Positions 1 through 8,144 of a stretch of 54,688 bases of DNA are shown here, one piece after another. Source of the DNA: Anaerotignum sp. (GTDB lineage Bacteria > Bacillota > Clostridia > Lachnospirales > Anaerotignaceae); the NCBI GenBank assembly GCA_020024455.1, contig JAHHTU010000013.1, positions 1 to 54,688 on the forward strand. Direction: 5' to 3'. A program made the translations under genes and the position numbers. Each line of letters starts with the position of its first letter. The stretch's first letter is position 1. The notes beneath the pieces are model-generated. The model was not told the origin of the DNA and did no database searches. It saw only the letters and a program-made list of their open reading frames with translations.

Positions 1-30
1 CGTATAAACAAGGGGTATGTTTGACACAGA

Positions 31-59
31 TTGACATGACCATGTTTATATGATAAACT
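31..59 (+). promoter_or_regulatory. Promoter of the AbiF-associated RNA
   Basis: TTGACA at 31-36 is followed after 17 bases by TAAACT at 54-59. A TG at 51-52 makes the latter an extended -10. Another TTGACA at 21-26 has no well-placed -10. Transcription should start near 66, just ahead of the first hairpin of the small RNA. Confidence 0.6.
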
Positions 60-65
60 ATACAC

Positions 66-138
66 AGTGATCAGGTTGCAGAAACTCGAGATGCCTGCGA
101 CCGGAAGGAGAGCCTGCGGGTTCTCCTTTTTGTTTTTT
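66..138 (+). ncRNA. Structured small RNA upstream of abiF
   Basis: This is a predicted RNA of about 70 nt between a promoter and the abiF start codon. Hairpin 1 has an 8-bp stem, GGTTGCAG at 74-81 with CTGCGACC at 95-102 (one G-U pair), and a 13-nt loop that contains the palindrome CTCGAG. Hairpin 2 at 105-128 is an intrinsic terminator. No open reading frame fits in it. Promoter, short structured RNA, terminator, then a HEPN toxin-like gene is the layout of RNA-antitoxin systems. From memory, AbiF-family proteins have been reported with an upstream conserved RNA and proposed as relatives of the Cas13 ancestor; I could not check this. The RNA itself is inferred from sequence only. Confidence 0.6.
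105..138 (+). terminator. Terminator/attenuator between the small RNA and abiF
   Basis: A 10-bp stem (105-114 with 119-128, one G-U pair) closes on the tetraloop TGCG and runs into a T-rich tail at 127-138. It ends 13 bases before the abiF start codon, so abiF would be reached only by read-through or by a separate start. Confidence 0.8.
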
Positions 139-151
139 GGGGTTCTGAAGT

Positions 152-1108
152 ATGAAAACGAAACAAATAAAATCTTTTTTGGACTATGACGCACAAATTA
201 AGAAATTACATGAAGAAAAAGGGTTGTTTATTCATGACGAAAATTTTGCCAAAGAAGCTTTAACAAATATTAGCTATTATGCATTGATTAGTGGGTATAA
301 AGATATTTTTTATGACAAAACAACACGAAAATATATCCAAGGAACAACATTTAACGACATTTTATCATTATATTATTTTGATAAAGAGTTGAGGGGCTTG
401 GTTTTTCAATATATTTGTGTGATTGAACAAAAAATGCGTTCTTTGATTTCATATTATTTTTCAGAACAATACTGTGCGAATGAATGTGCATATCTGTCAA
501 CAAAAAATTATCAAAATACAAGCAAAAATCAAAAAAAAATTGACAAGCTCATAGCAATATTGAAAAATGAAGCAAAAATAAACGAAAATCATCATTACAT
601 AATATATCAGAGGAAAACCTATGATAATGTCCCGTTGTGGGTTCTCATGAATACGCTGACATTTGGACAGGTTTCAACAATGTATAGTTTGTTGCAGTCC
701 AATCTAAAAACAAAAATCAGCAAAAATCATTTTATAGATGTAAATGAAAGGGAATTGACACAATACTTAAAGGTTTTGACACAGTTTCGTAATGTTTGTG
801 CACACAATGAACGACTGTTTTTGTTTTCTTGCAGAAATGAAATTCCGGATACTGTATTACATAAAAAAATGAAGATTGCAAAAAAGGGTAATCAATATCA
901 AAAGGGTAAATCGGATATGTTTGCAATCATGATTGCTTTTCGATACTTGTTATCTCATGCAGATTTTATTCTGTTCAAAAGGGCATTTTATCAAATTGTA
1001 AAAAAGTGCACAAAAGACTCCACAGTTTTGACAAAAGATACTTTGCTCGATGCTATGCATTTTCCGAAGAGTTGGAATAATATTATGAGATATAAAAAAT
1101 CAAAATAA
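152..1108 (+). CDS. abiF: AbiF/Abi_2-family HEPN protein
   Basis: The 318-residue protein matches the Abi_2 family of abortive-infection proteins (AbiD/AbiF type). It carries the HEPN RNase signature R-x4-H at R213-H218 (RNVCAHNER) and the family segment PLWVLMNTLTFGQ at about 161-173. HEPN proteins of this kind usually cut RNA as dimers, and Abi members act as growth-blocking phage defence. The gene is clearly more A/T-rich than its neighbours, which suggests horizontal arrival. It starts at ATG 152, behind a weak GGGG ribosome binding site and the terminator of the small RNA. The family call is firm. The RNase activity and its control by the upstream RNA are inferred. Confidence 0.85.
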   Translation: MKTKQIKSFLDYDAQIKKLHEEKGLFIHDENFAKEALTNISYYALISGYKDIFYDKTTRKYIQGTTFNDILSLYYFDKELRGLVFQYICVIEQKMRSLISYYFSEQYCANECAYLSTKNYQNTSKNQKKIDKLIAILKNEAKINENHHYIIYQRKTYDNVPLWVLMNTLTFGQVSTMYSLLQSNLKTKISKNHFIDVNERELTQYLKVLTQFRNVCAHNERLFLFSCRNEIPDTVLHKKMKIAKKGNQYQKGKSDMFAIMIAFRYLLSHADFILFKRAFYQIVKKCTKDSTVLTKDTLLDAMHFPKSWNNIMRYKKSK

Positions 1109-1119
1109 ACAGATGTATG

Positions 1120-1156
1120 AAAATCCGATGTTTTTGTAAAAAAAATATCGGATTTT
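1120..1156 (+). terminator. Terminator after abiF
   Basis: AAAATCCGAT at 1120-1129 pairs with ATCGGATTTT at 1147-1156, followed by more T. It closes the abiF transcription unit. Confidence 0.75.
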
Positions 1157-1170
1157 TTTGATACGTCCAT

Positions 1171-1199
1171 TTGCGTTCTGTGCGTGGAATGATTATAAT
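1171..1199 (+). promoter_or_regulatory. Promoter of the carbonic anhydrase operon
   Basis: TTGCGT at 1171-1176 and a perfect TATAAT at 1194-1199 are spaced by 17 bases. The first gene starts at 1232. Confidence 0.6.
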
Positions 1200-1231
1200 G
1201 GAAAGATAAGGAAAAGAAAGGGACGTTTGCC

Positions 1232-1453
1232 ATGAATGAACAAAAGAAAATCATGCAGATGGTAACAGGTGTTTATTTTGTTGCCGTTGCTGTGGGCTTG
1301 TTTTTGCTGTCAAAAATCATACCTGCACAAACATTGTTGCATTTGGTACTGCCTCTGGCTTTGGTGTTGTTGGTTGTATGGTTTTTGTTGATATTTGCTG
1401 TGTTAAAACACCAAACAAAGCAAAAACAAAAAGATGAGGAGGTACGAAAATGA
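1232..1453 (+). CDS. Small two-helix membrane protein
   Basis: This 73-residue protein has two hydrophobic helices (about 9-27 and 33-58) and a short basic, glutamine-rich tail. I do not recognise its family. ATG 1232 follows an AAAGGGA ribosome binding site, and the stop overlaps the start of the carbonic anhydrase gene (ATGA). It is therefore probably translated with that gene and may serve it at the membrane, but nothing in the sequence proves this. Confidence 0.65.
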   Translation: MNEQKKIMQMVTGVYFVAVAVGLFLLSKIIPAQTLLHLVLPLALVLLVVWFLLIFAVLKHQTKQKQKDEEVRK

Positions 1454-2016
1454 CAGAAAGCATCAAGAAGATGTTAGCATATAACAAAGTATTTGTGGAA
1501 CATGAAATGTACCAAAGATATACCACAACAAAATATCCCGATAGAAAGATTGCCATATTGTCTTGTATGGATACCCGTATGACGGAATTGTTGCCTGCCG
1601 CATTGGGCATCAAAAACGGAGATGTGAAACTGATTAAAAATGCAGGTGGGCAGATTATGCACCCTTATGACAGTGTGATTTTTTCGCTTTTGGTGGCAGT
1701 GTATGAATTGGACGTTGACACCATATTGGTCATTGGGCATGATGATTGCGGTGGACGTGCCTTAAATGCAAAAAAAATGATACATAAAATGCTGGAAAAA
1801 GGTATCACACAAGATGTCATTGACCATGTGGACGCAAACCATAAAAATTTAGAGGAGTGGTTGATGGGTTTTGGCGATATTTGCGACTCTGTGCAAAATA
1901 CAGTAGATAGTATCCGCAATCACCCATTGATACATAAAGATGTGGAAGTGTTTGGATTTGTCATGAACCCGCATACAGGGGCAATGCGAAATGTGGAACA
2001 GGAGGGTGTAAAATGA
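1450..2016 (+). CDS. Beta-class carbonic anhydrase
   Basis: This 188-residue protein should catalyse the reversible hydration of CO2 in the cytoplasm. The zinc ligands of the beta class are visible: C39 in SCMDTR, with the D41-R43 dyad, then H97 and C100 in GHDDCGG. The length fits the short bacterial form. It overlaps both neighbours by four bases (ATGA), so translation across the unit is coupled. Bicarbonate supply to carboxylases is the likely role; the pairing with a hydrolase and an amidase does not obviously extend it. Confidence 0.9.
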   Translation: MTESIKKMLAYNKVFVEHEMYQRYTTTKYPDRKIAILSCMDTRMTELLPAALGIKNGDVKLIKNAGGQIMHPYDSVIFSLLVAVYELDVDTILVIGHDDCGGRALNAKKMIHKMLEKGITQDVIDHVDANHKNLEEWLMGFGDICDSVQNTVDSIRNHPLIHKDVEVFGFVMNPHTGAMRNVEQEGVK

Positions 2017-2693
2017 ATATCACATATTTGCATCACAGTGGTGTGATGGTAGAATTGCAACAACATATTTTATTGTTTGATTATTATACAGAGGGCGGCA
2101 GATACGACGTTTTGCAAGACTTGGCAAAAAAACAAAAAGATATTTTTATTTTTGTCTCTCATGCACACGCAGACCATTATGACAGCCGTATTTTGGCATG
2201 GAAAGACGTTGCACACTATGTTGTCTCTGATGATGTGGCACTGGGCAAAGTGGCACACAGTACAACCATGTCTGCCCATCAGAAAAAAACCGTACAAGAT
2301 GTTGCAATACAAACACTGCAATCCAATGATGAGGGAGTTGCATTTTTGGTGAAAACAGAAGGCAAAACCATATATCATGCGGGGGATTTGAATTGGTGGC
2401 ACTGGAACGGAGAAAGCGATACATTCAATGCAGATATTGCAAACAGCTATCGCAAAGAAATTGATTTGCTCAAAGGGGAGCAGATTGATGTGGCATTTGT
2501 GCCTGTTGACCCAAGATTGGAAGATAAACTCTGTTGGGCGGCAGATTATTTTATGGAAACGGTGGGAGCAGGTACATTGATGCCCATTCATTTTTGGAAG
2601 AATTTTGGTGTCTGTCAGGCGTTGCAAACAAAAGCATATGGAAATACCGTAGCAGTAATCACAAAAGAAAATGAAACGGTTTGTATACCATGA
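2013..2693 (+). CDS. MBL-fold metal-dependent hydrolase (UlaG-like)
   Basis: This is a 226-residue metallo-beta-lactamase-fold protein of the compact Lactamase_B_3/UlaG-like type. The metal motif H-x-H-x-D-H is at 50-55 (HAHADH), and a second histidine and aspartate occur in IYHAGDLNWW. Such proteins hydrolyse small esters, lactones or phosphodiesters; the substrate here cannot be told. The start overlaps the carbonic anhydrase stop, and the stop overlaps the next start. Confidence 0.8.
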   Translation: MNITYLHHSGVMVELQQHILLFDYYTEGGRYDVLQDLAKKQKDIFIFVSHAHADHYDSRILAWKDVAHYVVSDDVALGKVAHSTTMSAHQKKTVQDVAIQTLQSNDEGVAFLVKTEGKTIYHAGDLNWWHWNGESDTFNADIANSYRKEIDLLKGEQIDVAFVPVDPRLEDKLCWAADYFMETVGAGTLMPIHFWKNFGVCQALQTKAYGNTVAVITKENETVCIP

Positions 2694-3514
2694 AAGGACG
2701 AAATTGGCGAGAGTTTGAACCGCCCGAAAAACGTCGCAGACAGCCGCCACAAACCAGACCACCCCAACAGGGCAAACATAAAAGACGCAGACGCAGAAAA
2801 AAAGGCTTGCTCCATCGTTTGGTCGTGTTTGTATTGCTGTTTACGGTGGGATACTGTGGATTTTATGTATATTATCGTTATGGAAAGCCCTATACGGTTG
2901 CTTTGGACGCAGGACATGGCGGCGATGACATCGGGGCAGAAGGTATCATCAAAGAAGTGGATTTGACGGAAGAAACGGTTTCCGCCTTGGCAGATTTGCT
3001 GAAAGAAGATGGACGGTTTCGAGTGGTGCGTTCCCGCAAAGATGGCGAAACAAAATCCATTGATGACCGCAACCATAAATTTGCAAAAATCAAACCCGAT
3101 TTGATATTGTCTGTACACGCCAATCATGCCGAAAGTAAACAAGCACATGGGTTTGAATGTTATCCTGCTGTGCCGGGTATGAAAAATCATGAAAAAAGTA
3201 TGGCATTTGCGGCATTGTTGTCAAAAGAAATGGCAGCGGCAGGCAGTGACCTGCGAGGGGAGCAGGGTATCCGATTTGGATATTATGTAGATGGTTCTGC
3301 ACAAAAATTGATAATAGATGCCGCAGATACAACAGTCTATGAAAACTATGACACATTTGGGATACTCAAAAATGTATCCTGTGCTGCTGTATTGGTCGAA
3401 CAATGTTTTGTGACAAATGCAGAAGATGTAGAAAAGTTTGGCACAAAAGCGGGTTGTCAAAAGGCAGCAGAAGCCTATTACCGAGCAATCGTAGCATATC
3501 TGAGCGAACCATAA
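2690..3514 (+). CDS. N-acetylmuramoyl-L-alanine amidase (Amidase_3)
   Basis: The enzyme should cut the bond between muramic acid and the stem peptide in peptidoglycan. A highly basic N-terminus with runs of K and R precedes one membrane helix (LLHRLVVFVLLFTVGYCGFY), so the catalytic domain is anchored outside. The zinc motifs are DAGHGGDD, SVHANHA and the glutamate of VLVEQCF. I chose ATG 2690, which overlaps the previous stop as ATGA. A start at 2681 would add three residues. It is the last gene of the unit, before a strong terminator. Confidence 0.85.
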   Translation: MKGRNWREFEPPEKRRRQPPQTRPPQQGKHKRRRRRKKGLLHRLVVFVLLFTVGYCGFYVYYRYGKPYTVALDAGHGGDDIGAEGIIKEVDLTEETVSALADLLKEDGRFRVVRSRKDGETKSIDDRNHKFAKIKPDLILSVHANHAESKQAHGFECYPAVPGMKNHEKSMAFAALLSKEMAAAGSDLRGEQGIRFGYYVDGSAQKLIIDAADTTVYENYDTFGILKNVSCAAVLVEQCFVTNAEDVEKFGTKAGCQKAAEAYYRAIVAYLSEP

Positions 3515-3527
3515 AGCAATACATATC

Positions 3528-3560
3528 AAAAAAGAGGAACCATAGTGGTTCCTCTTTTTT
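3528..3560 (+). terminator. Bidirectional terminator
   Basis: AAAAAAGAGGAACCA at 3528-3542 pairs with TGGTTCCTCTTTTTT at 3546-3560. It has A and T tracts on both sides and lies between two convergent genes. Confidence 0.9.
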
Positions 3561-3568
3561 GATACAAT

Positions 3569-3946
3569 TTATGCATAAGGTGTTTCATAAGGCAATTTGC
3601 AATAAAATTCTTGCAATTTCTGTATGCGGTTGTTGCTATCCCATTCTGCCAAATAAATGCCTTGAAATTCGTTGATTTCGCCGGCGGTATTGGCACTTTG
3701 GAATGAAAATTCCATCATGGTGATATATTGGTCGTGTATCATACGACAAACTTGCCATTTGGTCACATGGTTTTGACTGTTCCATTCTGTGAACCAACGA
3801 CGGATTTGTGCAATACCACAATAACGTCTGCCTTGGAATTCAAAATATTCCACATCTTGTGTGAATACAGCCTCCAAAGGTAGCAATTCCTGCCCCAGCC
3901 ACATATCTAACCAAGTTTTTAACAATTCTTCTCTTTGTCGCATCAT
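3569..3946 (-). CDS. NTF2-like/SnoaL-like domain protein
   Basis: This 125-residue single-domain protein resembles the nuclear transport factor 2/SnoaL fold (LLKTWLDMWLGQELLPLEAV at the start, then WFTEWN and IQKLQEFYCKLPYET at the end). Proteins of this fold bind or isomerise small molecules; the ligand here is unknown. I chose ATG 3946, which has an AGGAGG eight bases upstream. An in-frame GTG at 3955 overlaps that site. It is monocistronic. Confidence 0.6.
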   Translation of the reverse strand: MMRQREELLKTWLDMWLGQELLPLEAVFTQDVEYFEFQGRRYCGIAQIRRWFTEWNSQNHVTKWQVCRMIHDQYITMMEFSFQSANTAGEINEFQGIYLAEWDSNNRIQKLQEFYCKLPYETPYA

Positions 3947-4041
3947 AACAAACACCTCCTGTATGTAGATGTAATGAGTTTGTTTTTATGGTATCATAAA
4001 ACTGTATGTATAACAAGGGCAAATGTATTTGTATACAAAAA

Positions 4042-4069
4042 ATGACGACTTTTTGTCAAAAGCCGTCAT
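4042..4069 (-). terminator. Terminator of the AI-2E transporter gene
   Basis: On the minus strand a 12-bp stem (ATGACG at one end and CGTCAT at the other, with CTTTT/AAAAG inside) closes on GACA and is followed by TTTTTTG. Confidence 0.85.
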
Positions 4070-4074
4070 GTTTG

Positions 4075-5238
4075 TTACGTAGAAGAATGCTCTTTTTCTG
4101 CCAGACGTTTATAGACATCTTCTCTGAGCAATGTATAAAGTACGGATAACAGGGGAATGAATATCAACATACCGATGATACCCATAAGACTGCCGCCCAA
4201 TGTGACAGCGACCAGTACCCATATCGAGGGCAGACCAACAGAACCGCCCACAACGTGCGGATAAATGAAATTCCCCTCTACTTGTTGCAACACAAAGAAT
4301 AATATGATAAAGCCAATGGCTTGCGGTGGATTGACGACCAGTATCAAAAATGTGGCAACCACACAACCAATCAACGCCCCGAATATCGGGATTAAAGCGG
4401 TGACTGAAATCAATACGCCCACCAACAATGCATACGGGAATTTGAATATACTCATGGACACAAAGAACATACTGCCCAATATCACAGCTTCCATACACTG
4501 TCCGGTCAAAAACTTGGAAAATGTATGGTGTGTCAATGCGGCAACTTCCAAAGTGCGTTTTGCGTGTGCCGGTTTCAAATAAGCATATAATACTTTACGG
4601 CATTGTTCTTGCAGTTTTTCTTTTTGTATCAGAATATAACAAGCAAATACCAATCCGATGACAAATGTGGTAATCCCGCTGAATATCCCTTGTGCAATGG
4701 AGAATGTAGAGCCTAACACAAAATCTGCACCGTTTTGGAATATTGTCAGTATTTTTTGCATGATTTCTTCCCAGTTGAAATTGATGTTGTTGAGCCAATA
4801 GGCAATTTCTTTGTTGTCACTTAAAAGTCTTTCCAATTCGGACAGCAGTGTAGGCAATTTTACTTGTATGGTTTTCCCCAATGTGGATATGGTACGCCCC
4901 AATTCAGGGAATACAACCAGTATTGCAAGGGCAAGTATCACAGATACCAAAAGCAATGTCAAAATCAAACTGAATGGACGCAACCGTTTTTCAAATTTTG
5001 CCCGTTTTTGTGCAGAAAGTTCTTTTTTGCATAGTTTATAAAATGTGCGTTCCAAAAAGCCCATGGGTACACTCAATATGAATGCAATCGCAGCCCCCAA
5101 TATAAAAGGTGCCAATATGCCGCCAATAGAAGAAATCAGAGAAACCACTTTATCAAAACGCCACAAAACAACAAAAGCCAATAATGCAAATACAATCAAC
5201 CAACGCAATTTTTTCAGCGTTTGTTTATCTAAAATCAT
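4075..5238 (-). CDS. AI-2E family transporter
   Basis: This polytopic membrane protein of about 387 residues belongs to the AI-2E family (PF01594). There is a pair of helices at the N-terminus, a long soluble or amphipathic segment at about 120-190, then a C-terminal bundle with LIPIFGALIG and the family end motif VALGGSLMGIIGM-like (here VAVTLGGSLMGIIGMLIFIP). Members export autoinducer-2 or act as ion antiporters; the substrate cannot be told. I chose ATG 5238 behind AAAGGAG; an upstream ATG at 5286 has no ribosome binding site. Confidence 0.8.
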   Translation of the reverse strand: MILDKQTLKKLRWLIVFALLAFVVLWRFDKVVSLISSIGGILAPFILGAAIAFILSVPMGFLERTFYKLCKKELSAQKRAKFEKRLRPFSLILTLLLVSVILALAILVVFPELGRTISTLGKTIQVKLPTLLSELERLLSDNKEIAYWLNNINFNWEEIMQKILTIFQNGADFVLGSTFSIAQGIFSGITTFVIGLVFACYILIQKEKLQEQCRKVLYAYLKPAHAKRTLEVAALTHHTFSKFLTGQCMEAVILGSMFFVSMSIFKFPYALLVGVLISVTALIPIFGALIGCVVATFLILVVNPPQAIGFIILFFVLQQVEGNFIYPHVVGGSVGLPSIWVLVAVTLGGSLMGIIGMLIFIPLLSVLYTLLREDVYKRLAEKEHSST

Positions 5239-5429
5239 ACGAAAAATCACTCCTTTTTTGTTTGGTTGTTTGCACAAGTATAGCATAAAGCCATATAAGA
5301 AACAAACATTTTTGTGTTTTTTTGGAAAGGAATACTTTACAGTATGCAGTTTTCTGATTAAACTATACAGTAGGAAAACAATAGGAAACAGTTGCTTGTT
5401 TCTGTTTGAGAAGAAAGGAAGATATTTTT

Positions 5430-6878
5430 ATGGAAATCAGAACTAGATTTGCACCCAGTCCTACGGGTTATATGCATATTGGCAATTTGAGAACTGCTTT
5501 ATATGAATATTTGATTGCAAAGTCACAAGGTGGTAAATTTATATTGCGTATTGAGGACACAGACCAAGAGCGTTTGGTGGAAGGTGCGGTGGACGTGATT
5601 TACAATACCATGCGTATGACAGGCTTACATCACGATGAAGGCCCTGATATTGGTGGGGCATATGGCCCTTATGTACAAAGCGAACGTATGGGTATGTATA
5701 TGGATTATGCAAAAGAATTGGTGGAAAAAGGAGAAGCATATTATTGTTTCTGTACCAAAGAACGTTTGGAAAGCTTGAAAGAAAGCAATGCAGAAGGTGC
5801 AGCGTTTGCAAAATATGACAGACATTGTTTGCACTTATCCAAGCAAGAAGTGCAGGCAAAATTAGATGCAGGAGAACCTTTTGTCATTCGCCAAAAAATG
5901 CCCACAGAAGGCACAACCACATTTTCCGATGTGGTCTATGGAGATATTACCGTAGAAAATGCAGAATTGGACGACCAGATTTTGATGAAAGCAGATGGTT
6001 TCCCCACATATAACTTTGCAAATGTTGTGGACGACCATTTGATGAAAATTACACACGTGGTGCGTGGCAGTGAGTACCTTTCTTCCACACCCAAATATAA
6101 CCTCTTATATGAGGCATTTGGTTGGGAGCCGCCCGTATATGTACATTTGCCTGCGGTGATGCGTGATGCACACCACAAATTGTCCAAACGTCATGGGGAT
6201 AAGTCTTTTGAAGATTTGGTCAATGAAGGCTATGTGGTGGAAGCCATCGTCAACTATATTGCATTGTTGGGGTGGAGTCCTTCCGACAATACAGAAATTT
6301 TTACATTGCAGGAATTGGAACAAAAATTTGATATGGCAGGATTGAGCAAATCCCCGTCTATTTTTGATATCAAAAAATTGACATGGATGAACAGCGAATA
6401 TTTGAAGGCCATGGATTTTGACAAATATTATGCTTTGGCAGAGCCGAAATTGAAAGAAGCATTGGGGGATACAAACTTAGATTTGAAAAAAATTGCGGCA
6501 TTGTTGCAAAAACGTTTGGAAACATTGAACGATATCCCTGCAATGGTACAATTTTTCAAAGCATTGCCAGAGTATAGCACAGAGTTGTATACCCATAAAA
6601 AAATGAAAACAAATGATGAAATCGCATTATCCTCTTTGGAAGCGGCGTTACCTGTATTGGAAAACTTGGAGGCTTGGAACACAGACAGTATTCACGATAC
6701 ATTGATGGCATTGGTACCCACATTGGGCATCAAAAACGGACAGTTGTTATGGCCTGTCAGAACAGCGTTGTCCGGAGAGCCGACTTCTCCCGGCGGTGCT
6801 ATGGAATTGGCAGATATTTTGGGTAAAGAAGAAAGTATTCGCCGTATCAAAGCGGGGATTGCTTTGTTGCAAGCATAA
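5430..6878 (+). CDS. gltX: Glutamyl-tRNA synthetase
   Basis: This 482-residue class I synthetase charges tRNA-Glu with glutamate. The HIGH-type motif HIGN is at 16-19, after RFAPSPTG, and the KMSKS-type loop KLSKRHGD lies near 250. The C-terminal anticodon-binding helical domain is full length. ATG 5430 follows GAAAGGAAG. A four-base-longer hydrophobic upstream extension in the same frame starts with TTG and lacks a site. I saw no T-box in the short leader. Whether it also charges tRNA-Gln cannot be judged here. Confidence 0.95.
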   Translation: MEIRTRFAPSPTGYMHIGNLRTALYEYLIAKSQGGKFILRIEDTDQERLVEGAVDVIYNTMRMTGLHHDEGPDIGGAYGPYVQSERMGMYMDYAKELVEKGEAYYCFCTKERLESLKESNAEGAAFAKYDRHCLHLSKQEVQAKLDAGEPFVIRQKMPTEGTTTFSDVVYGDITVENAELDDQILMKADGFPTYNFANVVDDHLMKITHVVRGSEYLSSTPKYNLLYEAFGWEPPVYVHLPAVMRDAHHKLSKRHGDKSFEDLVNEGYVVEAIVNYIALLGWSPSDNTEIFTLQELEQKFDMAGLSKSPSIFDIKKLTWMNSEYLKAMDFDKYYALAEPKLKEALGDTNLDLKKIAALLQKRLETLNDIPAMVQFFKALPEYSTELYTHKKMKTNDEIALSSLEAALPVLENLEAWNTDSIHDTLMALVPTLGIKNGQLLWPVRTALSGEPTSPGGAMELADILGKEESIRRIKAGIALLQA

Positions 6879-6886
6879 AAATTGCA

Positions 6887-6922
6887 GAAAACCGTGTACG
6901 GATAGTCGTATGCGGTTTTTTT
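6887..6922 (+). terminator. Terminator after gltX
   Basis: AAAACCG pairs with CGGTTTT, with an inner TACG/CGTA pairing, and a T tract follows. Confidence 0.8.
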
Positions 6923-7036
6923 ATCACAGAATAGGAAAAAATTTGGAAATTTCTTAATAGAATTGACGATTTTTCGCAAAGGTTCTGTTAAAAATATATG
7001 ATATACTCCTATCATAAACGGAATGGAGGCAGAAAT

Positions 7037-7789
7037 ATGCATATCCAGCAAATATTGATGACATTGTATCGTATTGCAGTTGGTCTTTGCTTTCTTTTGT
7101 TTGTGTTGCAAACAGCAGTGCTGGTATTTGGCAAGCGTCGCAGAAAAGGCGGAAAAAGGAAATGGTTGTATACCATACTCCTTTTGGTGAGTATGGTTGT
7201 GATACCATCAAAGCTTTTGGCAAGGTTTGATATTGTGCCGAAAATGTGGTATGTCAATGCTCCACAATTTGGCTGGCCTACATATTACAATCAGAACGAC
7301 CCCGCATGGGGCAAAGAATTATATGGAGAAAGTGATTATATTGAAGATACAGGCTGTGGCCCGACTGTGCTTGCCATGGTGGTCAGTACATTGGGAGATA
7401 ACAAAATCAATCCCAAACAAATGGCAGATTGGGCATACCAAAACGGATATTGCAGCCAAGGCTTTGGCAGTTATCATACATTGATTGCCCAAGGGCTTGC
7501 AGCGTATGGCATCGAAACCACCACAACCAATGATGGTGCAGAGGTGAAAACGGCATTGCAGGCAGGGTATCCTGTGATTGCATTGATGGGGGAAGGACAT
7601 TTTACGGGCAGTGGACATTTTCTGTTGCTGTATGATATTGACAACAAAAATAAAGTGTCTTTGGCAGACCCCGAAAGTGAACAAAATTCCAAAATGAAAT
7701 GGGATTTATCCACCATTCTGGCGGAGGCAAAAGTGAGTCCTACCACAAATGGTGCTTATTGGATTATTCAAAAACAAGTGTTAGATTGA
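7037..7789 (+). CDS. Membrane-anchored C39-like peptidase family protein
   Basis: This 250-residue protein has two N-terminal hydrophobic helices separated by a basic patch (KRRRKGGKRK), then a papain-like Peptidase_C39_2 domain. The presumed catalytic cysteine sits in DTGCGPTVLAMV, and the histidine in GSGHFLLLYDID, followed by SLADPES. The domain faces outside by the positive-inside rule. Such proteins process peptides or wall-associated proteins; no peptide substrate or ABC exporter is nearby. ATG 7037 has GGAGG seven bases upstream. Confidence 0.75.
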   Translation: MHIQQILMTLYRIAVGLCFLLFVLQTAVLVFGKRRRKGGKRKWLYTILLLVSMVVIPSKLLARFDIVPKMWYVNAPQFGWPTYYNQNDPAWGKELYGESDYIEDTGCGPTVLAMVVSTLGDNKINPKQMADWAYQNGYCSQGFGSYHTLIAQGLAAYGIETTTTNDGAEVKTALQAGYPVIALMGEGHFTGSGHFLLLYDIDNKNKVSLADPESEQNSKMKWDLSTILAEAKVSPTTNGAYWIIQKQVLD

Positions 7790-7819
7790 CATAGATATAA
7801 CTCCTCTCTCAAAAAAATC

Positions 7820-7853
7820 GGAAAAGACTATCCATATACGGATAGTCTTTTTC
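7820..7853. terminator. Bidirectional terminator
   Basis: GAAAAGACTATCC pairs with GGATAGTCTTTTTC between two convergent genes. Confidence 0.9.
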
Positions 7854-7856
7854 GGT

Positions 7857-8015
7857 TTACTCCATGATATCGTCCATCACTTCTTCAGCACGAGAAGCCA
7901 ATTTTTTGCCTTTGCGTACCATTTTGTGATATGTTTTTTTGTCCTGCATCAGATACCCAATGCCGACAAATGCGGCAGCACTGCCCATCAATACACCCAT
8001 AGCGAATTTATTCAT
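7857..8015 (-). CDS. Small 52-residue membrane-associated protein
   Basis: A short gene of 53 codons runs from ATG 8015 to TAA 7857-7859, with an AAGGAGG site 11 bases upstream of the ATG. The product begins MNKFAMGVLMGSAAAFVGIG, a glycine/alanine-rich single helix. A basic segment follows (HKMVRKGKKLASR) and an acidic end (EEVMDDIME). This is the layout of YtxH-like small envelope proteins, but I cannot name a family. It lies immediately before the shared terminator. Confidence 0.7.
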   Translation of the reverse strand: MNKFAMGVLMGSAAAFVGIGYLMQDKKTYHKMVRKGKKLASRAEEVMDDIME

Positions 8016-8075
8016 ATTGTTGAAAGCCTCCTTTTTTCTTTTTAGTATGAGCGAAAAGAAGCATTTTATACCATC

Positions 8076-8128
8076 AAAAAAGAAAAAAAGAAAACCTCCA
8101 ATGCATAGGGGAGAAAATGCAAAGGAGG
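8076..8128 (-). terminator. Terminator of the serC-serA-DUF1015 operon
   Basis: On the minus strand CCTCCTTTGCAT pairs with ATGCATTGGAGG and is followed by a long T-rich tail (A-rich at 8076-8094 on the plus strand). Confidence 0.8.
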
Positions 8129-8144
8129 CGTTCAGGCAAAATCA

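Noticed and set aside
1450..3514. Carbonic anhydrase, MBL hydrolase and amidase as a new defence or wall system
   Set aside because: Each protein has a common housekeeping explanation and nothing ties them functionally beyond shared transcription.
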